The translations under genes were made by a program, and so were the position numbers. From Anastatus disparis (taxonomy: Eukaryota > Arthropoda > Insecta > Hymenoptera > Eupelmidae): a stretch of 64,000 nt of DNA. The stretch covers positions 625,501 to 689,500 of the forward strand of contig JAFFSR010000016.1 in assembly GCA_017163975.1 (NCBI GenBank). The letters run 5' to 3'. Shown here piece after piece: positions 55,830 through 64,000 of this stretch. The notes under the pieces were generated by a model. That model saw only the letters and a list, made by a program, of their open reading frames with translations. It ran no database searches and was not told where the DNA came from. Numbering within the stretch: the stretch's first letter is position 1; every line of letters starts with the position of its first letter.

Positions 55830-55967
55830 CCTTCTGACAGCCGGCATTTTTTCCACTAAAAAAGTGAAACTTTCTCGAAATTTTCCATATAAATGTTTCT
55901 TAAGTAATAGTATATGTGGGCCGATCATGGGATGACGCCATATGGCGTCATCCCGGCTGTCAGAAAG
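55830..55967. mobile_element. Short MITE with perfect 26-bp internal palindrome
   Basis: Ends CCTTCTGACAGCCGG and CCGGCTGTCAGAAAG; right flank TTAA, left flank TCAA, suggesting a decayed piggyBac-type duplication. Internal perfect palindrome at 55929-55954 (GGGATGACGCCAT and its complement). Confidence 0.7.
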
Positions 55968-55971
55968 TTAA

Positions 55972-56536
55972 TACTTCGTTCTAATATTTTTAGATCACTA
56001 GCTAGAAAACGAATATGGAAAAGAGGCTGCTATGAGTATGTTAGGGCAACTCACTTGTTACGTCGTAACATTTTTATATAAGCATATTTAATTGTAACCG
56101 AATTCTAAAGAAAGAGTAAACGACATTGGCAGCACAAGTCGGGCTCCTTATTTCCTGCGAGACATTAGCGCCGATAAAGTGGAGGCGAGGCGTGCATTGA
56201 TATTCGTCACTCATTTTAGGTAGCTCGTCTTTTGACAGTTAGATAGAAATTGGTCACTTTCGTGGCCACGCGAAAAAGGATCGTGCCATCTAAATTCTAT
56301 TCTTTGTTTTCGCAAATATATATTTAGAAAAACTGTCGTACGATTTCTACACAATCTGACTTATTGTCATAAATTCATCGTACGAGCAAATTCAATTCAA
56401 ATAATCGTGCTTTATCATTTTTATAAGTAATATAGCATTATATTCGAAAAAGTCGATATTTTAGAACTTTTTAATTAAGGGCGTTTTTTAGTGTCTGCTG
56501 TTAATTTAAGTCAAAGTGCGTGCGATAGTTTATTTA
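55972..56536. other. Unassigned, possible LTR remnant
   Basis: A stretch from 56056 starts TGTTACGTCGTAACA, has TATATAA at about 56077 and less AT-rich DNA to 56300; it might be a solo LTR, but no matching 3' end or duplication was found. Confidence 0.3.
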
Positions 56537-58341
56537 ACCCTTTAACGTCACAAAGACACTTTCTGTAGGTACCCTTTTTCACAGTGTTATTAACTATGAA
56601 ATTGTCTATAAAAAATATTGTGAGGTGTCAATTTTACTATTTTCGAAGTCACTCTTTTCGATGGTGTCATTTAAATTACAATAAAATATCATTATTTATT
56701 ATATTTTTGCAAAATAAAGTAAAAAAATGCAATTTTTTTAAGCACATTTTTTTTATTGTACATTTCGGAAGCCATATCGTACTATTATCCAATTATAAAA
56801 TGCAATAATCATGTCCTCAATAGTTAAACTTTCGAAATATGCACTTACTAGGAGAGTATCACATCTCCGGATCACGGATTTTGCTCTAACTTTGAGATAG
56901 GTTTTCAGATGTCAAAATATGGAAAAAGCCAGAGTTATAGACCCCAACGCTCAATATTTCTCTAGTTGCAGGCAATTAAAGAAAATCACTAAAAAAGTTA
57001 CTAGATTTTTAAACGCTTATAATTCTTTAGCATTAATGGCTAGACGCTTGTAACTATTTTTAAATGAAAGCTATGTTCAAATCCTTTCGAAAAAGCACAT
57101 ATAGCATATTAAAATATTATTTTTTCTCAAAGTTACAGCGTTATAAGAATTTGAGCTGAATTTCCTTTTAAAAATATCAATTAATGATAAATGTTAAAAT
57201 GTAGTACAATTTTCATAACGCTGTAACTTTGAGAAAAAATAATATTTTGATATGCTATAGGTGCTTTTTCGAAAGGATTTGAACGTAGCTTTCGTTTAAA
57301 AACAGTTACAAGCGTCTAGCTATTAATGCTAAAGAATTATAAGCGTTTAAAAATCTAGTAATTTTTTCAGTGATTTTCTTTAATTGCCTGCAACTAGAGA
57401 AATATTGAGCGTTGGGGTCTGTAACTCTGGCTTTTTTCATATTTTAACATCTAAAAACCTATCTCAAAGTTAGAACAAAATCCGTGATCCGGAGATGTGA
57501 TACTCTCCTAGTTAGTTTTATTCCTGTGAAGGTTTTTGGTTGCAAAACTTCGGCAAAATCAATAACAAATTTTTCTAATTTTTAGAATATCCGTATTTTG
57601 TGATTGCATCATGTTATACATATTCAGTGTGCATAAAATATATAGTTTCCGATATTTTTTGAATTTCTGATCAAGAATTTGACATTGTTTTTGCGAAATT
57701 AATTTATTTAAGTTAATTTAACAAAAGAATCAAAATTTTTCAAAATTGTTACCAAAATTGTAATCTACGAGAAAAATACTTAAAATCTTTATAAATAGAG
57801 ATTTTTATTATTTGTCTTGATTTTCTGATCATATTTATCATAAACAAATAGTTTCTTAGTAGGAAAGCCTGAAAATCTAGAATGTCGAAAACTATATATT
57901 TTATGCATATTGAATATGTTTAACACAATGCAATCACAAAATACGAATATTTAGAAAATTAAAAAAATTTGCTATTGATTTTGCCGAAGTTATGCAACCA
58001 AAAACCTTCACAGAAAAAAAACCAAGTGCGTATTTTGAAAGTTTAACTATTAAGGACACGATTATTGCATTTTATAATTGGATAATAGTACGATATGGCT
58101 TCCAAAATGTACAATAAAAAAAATGTGCTTGAAAAAATTGCAATTTTTTACTTTATTTTGCAAAAATATAATAAATAATGATATTTTACCGTAATTTAAA
58201 TGACACCGTCAAAAAGAGTGACCTCGAAAATAGTAAAATTGACGCCTCACAATATTTTTTATTGACGATTTTATAGTCAATAACACTGTGGAAAAGGGTA
58301 CCTACAGAAAGTGTCTTTGTGACGTTAAAGGGTTAAGTTAA
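56533..58341. mobile_element. piggyBac-like foldback element, 1.8 kb, with nested MITE
   Basis: Ends CCCTTTAACGTCACAAAGAC and GTCTTTGTGACGTTAAAGGG flanked by TTAA on both sides. Long arms pair through 'ATGCAATAATCATGTCC', 'CCAATTATAAAATGC' and 'GAAGGTTTTTGGTTGC'. The left arm is interrupted at 56845 by the family A MITE; without it the element is about 1.14 kb. TTAA plus CCC ends are piggyBac-type. No transposase ORF. Confidence 0.8.
56845..57514. mobile_element. Foldback MITE, family A, copy 2
   Basis: Tips CTAGGAGAGTATCACAT / ATGTGATACTCTCCTAG with TTA on both sides (56845-56847, 57512-57514). Shares tips and arm sequence (AAAATCACTAAAAAAGTTAC, TTTTTAAACGCTTAT) with 16287-16945. Its host arm gives the empty site. 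Confidence 0.85.
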
Positions 58342-58553
58342 TTAGTGTTAAGACATTGTGACGTCATTCGCAGTTTTCAAATTTCTAAAACTAATTTCGT
58401 CATTCATTGTGATTTTTTGTGTTTGAATATTAAATAAATGGGTTGTTTATGCTATATTGGCTTTTTCCCACAATTCAGTGTTTAATTATTTTTATAGAAA
58501 TCGAATAACATTTTCAGTTTAGTGAAATTCAATTAATAAGATTAAACGGTTTG

Positions 58554-59923
58554 TGTTATGTCCGGTCACCTTAAATAGGTTTACTCGGACGTTATATTCA
58601 ATCGTGAGATATTTCTTGTCTCGTATGCAGGGTAGAGGAGCCGAATCACTTACCTTTTTATGGGTTGGCTGCGTGGTCGTAGGTAACTTAAATTTTTGTT
58701 GATTAGTGTTGAAATGTGGCGTGGTGCTCCCCTCTGGTTGCCTGCTTGTGGTTGGTTGGGTTGTTAAATAAATTATGACCAAGAACCAGTTAATTAAAAT
58801 CTATTTATTGAGTTGAACTTTTTCACTAGCACGATTCGAAAAATATATTTTATAATTATATTCATAAAACTTTGATTTACAGTTCATAAACAAGTCGATT
58901 GTGCGATTACTAGCGAATATTTTTTTAACTATAATTTTTGATTATTTGCGCAATTTGTTTATTTATTCTTATTGTTAAATTGATTAGTAAGCTGTAAGTT
59001 CAATCGCGCAGCTACGAAAAATTTTCAAAAAAATGTCCTTTTTCTCCGTAGATTTGTTTATTATTTACGTACAGAATGTTGGAGATTTATATTTGTTTTA
59101 TTTAATTTAATCGTAAAAGAGGTGAGTCGCGCAGTTCCTTTTTTTGTTAAAATTCTCCTTTTTTATTTATTATTGGCACTTTGCAATTAAATTTTGCAGA
59201 AATATTTTAAACACAGTAAGTCGCGTATATTGAGAGATAAACCGGCGAAAAAGAAAATAACTTGTTGATCTAAGCGCGTTCCGAACTTGCGTTGCTTGAT
59301 TTCCTTTTTACGTAAAAGAAATCAATTTAAGAAGCAACAAAAAAACTATTAGCGTAGTAGAATTCGGCGCGAGTTTACAAGTTTTTTTTTATTGAGGTTC
59401 TCTCTTTTGCTTGTACTGTTACTCGGGAGAACTGACTGCAGACTAACTTATTAAAATTATTTTTCTCTGCAAGAAAGGTACAAATCTAGATATAAAATGC
59501 AAGTTTGTCAAAATTTAAAAGAGTTCCATTGGTCAGTTCGGCCGTGAGAAACTCTTTAAAATCTCACATTCGGTGACAGAAGATATCTTCTTATCACGCC
59601 TAAAAATGCTGAGGTAGCGTATACGGCGCGCGAACTTACTGCTTTTCTCTTAAGACTATTACAAGAAATTAAATTTATTTTTTAATACAGTATATTCCTT
59701 ATTACTAAAAGATTCATTTATTTATCTACTTATATGTATTTATTAATGTTATTTAGGGAGAGAACTGCAAATAAATATGTTTATATGTTTATATGCATGC
59801 ATAATGTATATGCGTATATATAATTATATATACGTACGCACATTTATATGTATAACAATTTACAAAAAAAAAATTTATATGAAAAATGATTTTTCGTACA
59901 TCCGTGATTATGCGGATGTAACA
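58554..59923 (-). repeat. 3' long terminal repeat of gypsy-type element
   Basis: On the minus strand it starts TGTTACATCCGC right after a polypurine tract (GGTGGGGG at 59924-59931) and ends ...CCGGACATAACA at 58554, giving TGTTA...TAACA ends and a length of about 1370 bp. A polyadenylation-like AATAAA lies near 58800. The 5' LTR is beyond the window, so the boundary rests on the PPT, the TG...CA ends and the palindromic tips. 58342-58553 outside it has no recognised content. Confidence 0.65.
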
Positions 59924-59953
59924 CCCCCACCGTGAAAACAAAGCAATAAGATT

Positions 59954-61933
59954 TTAATTCCTTTGCTTTGGGGTTCCCAAAAGTTTGAGCTCGATGTCTC
60001 GGATGGTTTTTCTTGATGGTGGCATAGAGTTAGATCTGCTGAGTCCTCTTCTTGGCGGATTCAATGATTCCGTTGACCCGGTGGCTGTTCCGTGTTCTGA
60101 TGTTTTATCCTTCTCTGTACGTTCGGGCTTAGCCAGGCTCGTAAGCAAATGTGTTATCGATCCGAAAATGGCTCCCAGGAGTCTTGTACTCCATTCATAT
60201 ACCGTGTATAGAGTGTATCCGCGGATTATGGTGTCGAAGATTAGTTTGATTACTTGGCATAACAGGATAATCATTAATATTCCTGCCGAGATTTGGCCAA
60301 ATTTTTGAAACCCGTTCCACATTTTGTTAAGTGTGGATTCCATCATTGTTTCCATTTCTTCTGGCGTCAACAGGTTGTTAAACTTTACAGAGCGCGTCCT
60401 TGCTTCTCTGTCGTTAAGCCGTCTCGCTATTGCTTCTAGCATTGCAGGCTTTTCGGCTGGAAAGATCGAATGTTCGCGTAGATTTTGCAGGTCTTCCGGT
60501 GTGTATATTCCATTTTCCAAGACTTCTGAGATGCTGGCGTGCTTCCAGGTCGGTTGGACAAATGGTTTTAGGGTTTGCGGTAGGTTTACCTCCGTTGCTG
60601 TAAGATGAATCTTAAACCATTTCTCGCTGATTTTGAAGATACTTGGTATAAGTGCGTTGCAATCTCTAACCGTTCCTATTTGTGCTAGCACCTTGCTGAT
60701 AGGTTTAGCGAAGTAAGCTTCGTCATCTCAAGTCACTGGTACTTCGTAGTAGCATTGTTCCGTTTTTCTTATTTTGCAGGATCGTGGTACACATTGAATG
60801 ATGTGGGCGACTTCTCCAGCTGCTATGGCTAAATAACCTTGCTTCTTCATGACTTTCATGGCAAAAAGGTCTGGGTTTGAGAACGCCAGAGGTAGAGCAT
60901 TTTCTATGATTTGCTTTTCCAATATACATCGGTGCAGGACTATGTCACGATATAGTGATCCTAGTTGTTTATCGAGATGTCTTCCGAGATTCATTATTTT
61001 TGCGTTAAAATATGTAGTAAGGATGATATCTGGTACCTCCAAGCTTTTTCGGGTGGTGAATGATTTGCCTCTTGTGGTTTCCAAAATGAATAGTTATGTT
61101 TGATCCGTTTTAATTAATTTATATCCGCATAGCATTTCTTCTCCAGTTTTGGTTAGACCAAAATTTATCTTCCCAGTTGAATTACCAAAGTAGATAACAG
61201 GAGCGTTCGAATTGTTATCAACCATACGTGTCCCTATACCTTCATATAGGATGGTGAATTCATCGAACTTACATGTGGATCCCATTACTGGGGTCCAGAA
61301 AATGCAGCTTTCTTCCTCATCAATGCATCTACCGCTGGTGTAGCTGCATCGAGTTCCGGTGCTTAGGATCACCATATTCTTTTTTTTATCTACGGTGACC
61401 TCGTAGTCTGTTGCTTTGATCTCCAGCTTCGCAGTTACGACTACTTTTTCGTATTCATATCCATTATCATTGTAAGTTGTACCCTCACAATATCCGTTTG
61501 CATCCAATCTTCCGGCGACTGTGACAGTCCTTCTATTGGTCGCGTTCACCAATAGATTATTTATTGCGGAGCGTCCATATTTATATTGGCCATATCTAAC
61601 GAGATCTTCGCATGCTTCTCTCGTTGCCAACTCCATGAATGTGGTAGAGCCTCCTTTTACCTTTGAGTTGTGCGAATGCATACCGCAATACGTAATTTCC
61701 TGCTCTACCTTTATTCTACATTGGTAAGCTCAGACCTTGAAATATTGAGTATGTTGTAGCAGCTGGAGGTATATTTCTTCTTCAGCAGGTTCTGCGTCGG
61801 ATAGCACGCAGTCTCCGACTTCTGTAAGTGCTATAGTTGTAATGTTGGGGGTGGCAGATCCGCATTCATATGTCGTAAAGGTGACGGCGACTCGAATATA
61901 AGTGTACAAAAAGAACATTAATTTGCAGTTCAT
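59954..61933 (-). pseudogene. env: Envelope glycoprotein gene of the gypsy element, chuvirus-glycoprotein-like, three in-frame stops
   Basis: One 660-codon frame from ATG 61933 to 59954, interrupted only by three in-frame stops (TGA near 61730, TAA at 61094-61096, TGA at 60728-60730) and no frameshift. Hydrophobic signal-like N-terminus, cysteine-rich ectodomain with 'YCGMHSHN' near 61680 and 'DANGYCEG' near 61500, a helical region with 'AAGEVAHIIQCV' near 60820, a hydrophobic span 'AGILMIILLCQVIKLIFD' near 60270 likely to be the membrane anchor, and a basic, serine-rich tail. Motif order resembles arthropod chuvirus-type glycoproteins rather than the F-like envelope of errantiviruses; that is from memory and needs a profile search. 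Decayed as it stands. Confidence 0.7.
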
Positions 61934-62258
61934 CCTCCTATAACAAAGAAAAATAACTTAAGATTATTCGTAGACTCATTATGCTGATACAGGTATGGTT
62001 ATTATGTTGCGTAGTTACAGTTGATTGAGGTTATAAGCATTTTTACCCAATTACTAAGATAAATTTCTAAAGATGCGTGATTAGGTAAAGTGAATTCACC
62101 AACTTGCTTAAGTTTCTTTATTCATTATTACATCTAAAGAAAAGAAAAATTTGGATATGCATACGTATCACAAGCAAAGAAATTGGATGAAAAAAAAAAA
62201 ATAAATAATACGCAGATTTACGTTAATTATCGTTATGTGTATTCACTTTAAGAAATCT
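61934..62258. other. Spacer between pol and env
   Basis: 325 bp without coding potential; possible location of an env splice acceptor, not identified. Confidence 0.4.
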
Positions 62259-63998
62259 TTAGTCAAATGTAGAGTTCTGATCATTATCGATCGAGCTTTC
62301 AGATCTTAGTTTTGTTAAGCGCAATTTATTTGGGTGTACAATTTTAGTAGTGTTTTTAAAAGAAATTTTAATATTTCTACCATTTTCTAATATTTCGAGA
62401 ATTCTATGTGGCCCGGTATACTGCGGTTGAAACTTTCCTTTTCTAGGTTCTATTAATAGCATTACGTGATCATTAACCTTAAAATTACACGGGTTTAACT
62501 TCCTATCGTAATATTCCTTGGAACGTCTTTTTGCGTTATTTAGATTTTCTTTAGCTAATTCGTGTATTTCTAACAATTTTGATCTTAATCTAGTCAAATA
62601 GTCATAATAAGTATCGGTGGTATTTTCCCCCAATACCGCCCTTGCTGATGGAACGCGAGCTATCTTCCCATATACGCATTCGTATGGGGTGAGCTTCGTC
62701 CCTTCATGAACGCTGGTATTGTAGGAAAATGTCGCACATTCACACCATTCGTCCCATTGTCGTATATTTGATACATAGTTCATTAACCATTCCTTTAACG
62801 AGTGATGCATTCGCTCAATAGATCCATTGGATTGAGGGTGAAATGCGGTGGTAGTACATGTTTTAATTTTACACATTTTCGCGACGTTTTTCATTAATGA
62901 ACTGATAAAATTTGCACCTTGATCCGTCAGGACTATCCTTGGTGACCCATGAATAAAAACAAATCGTTTTAGAAAAGCATCGGCAATTGCCGTTGACGTA
63001 GTGGAATCTAAAGGGACAGCTATACAAAATTTTGTTAGCAAATCTTGCATCGTCAAAATGTACATGTTCCCATTTCTGGTCCTATCCAATGGACCTACGA
63101 TATCTAACGAAATTTTTTCGAAGCTAGAACCCGGTGTGTCTGTTAACACCATAGGTTGCCTAACCTTATTTCTAACTAGTTTATTTAGTTGACAAGTGCG
63201 ACAGGCGTTGACAAAATTTTGGATTCCCGCTTTCATATTTGGCCAAAAATAGTGTTGTCTAACTCGGTTATAGGTCTTTGTTATACCTTTATGACCGTTT
63301 ATTGGTGATTCGTGAATTTCGCGTATAATTTGTTCACGCAGATCTACTTCTGGTATTTGTATCAAGTTTTTACAGATTATTATCTTAGTTTGAGAATCTG
63401 AAAATATATCTTTCAACAGATCGAAAATTTCACTCCACGTGATATCGTCTATCTGTTCTGTTTTTGAAATTCTCAAGGATACCAGAGACGTTGTTTGGCA
63501 TACGTCTAGCAGTGAAAAAATAGCATCCTTGAAAATTTCTCTATCTGTTTGTATATGCAGATTTTCTTTAATTGGCAAAGCTATCAGAATCTTTTTGTCA
63601 TTTTCAATGACTTTTGCTCTTGCAAGGACAATATCTTGCAGGGGCGGAAGTCTTTGTTCTTGTTGCAGAAAAAGTGCTCCTGAGTCGAGAGGTTGATTTT
63701 TTTGTGTTATGAAATAGGTCAGATTGTCTTTTGCCATGAGAAAGTTATCTCTCGTTTTGATTATATTTCGTGATGGTCGAGATCGATTTGATTCGTCTCG
63801 ACCTATCTCATACTTAACAGATAGAGGAGCTTCATTCGCCTTGGACGGATTTGAATGTAATTCGTCCCTGAGCGATTGATGATCCTCAGAAATATTTGTA
63901 TTTTCATTCATAGCATCGTCAGTCACGTGAGCGTCTTCGGGTGGTTTATTTGCTGTAGCTTCTGAAGATTCCTTAAGGATGTCTAGCGTCCGTGACAA
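62259..63998 (-). CDS. pol: Ty3/gypsy pol, integrase portion (partial)
   Basis: Open frame of 579 codons running to the window edge; the ATG at 63998 is probably internal and protease, RT and RNase H should lie further right. A linker of ~220 residues precedes the integrase zinc-binding HHCC module ('GHKGITKTYNRVRQHYFWPN', 'CRTCQLNK'). The DDE core follows: 'ISLDIVGPLDRT' (D1), 'LTDQGANFIS' (D2), 'AFHPQSNGSIERMH' (E). A C-terminal GPHRI/L-type module ('FQPQYTGPHRILEI') lies near 62400. The catalytic triad is intact and no stops occur. Ty3/gypsy assignment rests on the core motifs and the GPY/F-like C-terminus. Followed downstream by env and the LTR. Confidence 0.9.
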   Translation of the reverse strand: MSRTLDILKESSEATANKPPEDAHVTDDAMNENTNISEDHQSLRDELHSNPSKANEAPLSVKYEIGRDESNRSRPSRNIIKTRDNFLMAKDNLTYFITQKNQPLDSGALFLQQEQRLPPLQDIVLARAKVIENDKKILIALPIKENLHIQTDREIFKDAIFSLLDVCQTTSLVSLRISKTEQIDDITWSEIFDLLKDIFSDSQTKIIICKNLIQIPEVDLREQIIREIHESPINGHKGITKTYNRVRQHYFWPNMKAGIQNFVNACRTCQLNKLVRNKVRQPMVLTDTPGSSFEKISLDIVGPLDRTRNGNMYILTMQDLLTKFCIAVPLDSTTSTAIADAFLKRFVFIHGSPRIVLTDQGANFISSLMKNVAKMCKIKTCTTTAFHPQSNGSIERMHHSLKEWLMNYVSNIRQWDEWCECATFSYNTSVHEGTKLTPYECVYGKIARVPSARAVLGENTTDTYYDYLTRLRSKLLEIHELAKENLNNAKRRSKEYYDRKLNPCNFKVNDHVMLLIEPRKGKFQPQYTGPHRILEILENGRNIKISFKNTTKIVHPNKLRLTKLRSESSIDNDQNSTFD

Positions 63999-64000
63999 TT

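Noticed and set aside
56056..56352. Possible solo LTR beginning TGTTACGTCGTAACA
   Set aside because: No convincing CA end or target duplication; kept only as a remark.
58519..58782. 87-codon minus-strand ORF with a Thr/Pro-rich start
   Set aside because: Falls across the inferred LTR boundary; no domain, probably chance openness in LTR sequence.

Overview
The window is AT-rich eukaryotic DNA, almost certainly from an arthropod and most likely an insect. Supporting signs are CR1-like non-LTR retrotransposons, Polinton/Maverick fragments, a Helitron, a Ty3/gypsy element with an envelope gene, dense hairpin MITEs, GT-AG introns and one exon resembling an ionotropic glutamate receptor. I cannot name the order from sequence alone. 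No rRNA, tRNA gene, CRISPR array or operon was seen. This is transposon-packed intergenic or intronic DNA; host coding sequence is limited to one probable exon near 54.7 kb.

Layout. 1-3709: two tandem, same-strand, decayed CR1-like retrotransposons; a third 3' fragment lies inverted at 43.9-44.4 kb. 3956-14470: nested DNA transposons. An outer element (X) has inverted ends at about 3956-4712 and 14130-14470 and a broken zinc-finger plus transposase-like gene at 11591-13801. Inside it, a repeat pair (Y, 5121/11509) encloses a third unit (Z, 7281-11092) with 740-bp near-identical inverted arms. Z carries an intact 464-codon transposase-like ORF on the minus strand, head to head with a 190-codon zinc-finger ORF on the plus strand.

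17.9-24.1 kb and 35.4-43.8 kb: two decayed Polintons. The first keeps protein-primed DNA polymerase B and flanking small genes. The second keeps polymerase B, packaging ATPase, integrase C-terminus with chromodomain, a possible minor capsid gene, a basic core-like gene, the major capsid gene and two further Polinton-type genes. Every large gene has frameshifts or stops. A hairpin MITE interrupts the last codons of the first polymerase; the second copy gives the empty site.

27.1-30.7 kb: a Helitron fragment with a Pif1-like helicase and a recognisable 3' terminus (hairpin plus CTAG). A second Helitron 3' end lies at 47.18 kb. The helicase is cut upstream by a G-rich minisatellite. 49.4-52.2 kb: a decayed, intron-containing tyrosine recombinase (Crypton-like). 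54.7 kb: the receptor-like exon.

58.55-64.0 kb: the 3' part of a Ty3/gypsy retrotransposon on the minus strand: integrase end of pol, an envelope gene that looks chuvirus-glycoprotein-like rather than errantivirus F-like, a polypurine tract and a 1.37-kb TG...CA LTR. The element continues past the right edge. About a dozen long hairpin (foldback) elements, several nested or with inferable target duplications (TTA, TA, TTAA), fill the spaces between these blocks.

The genes do not form one pathway. They are remains of independent replicators, and their insertions into one another give a relative chronology.
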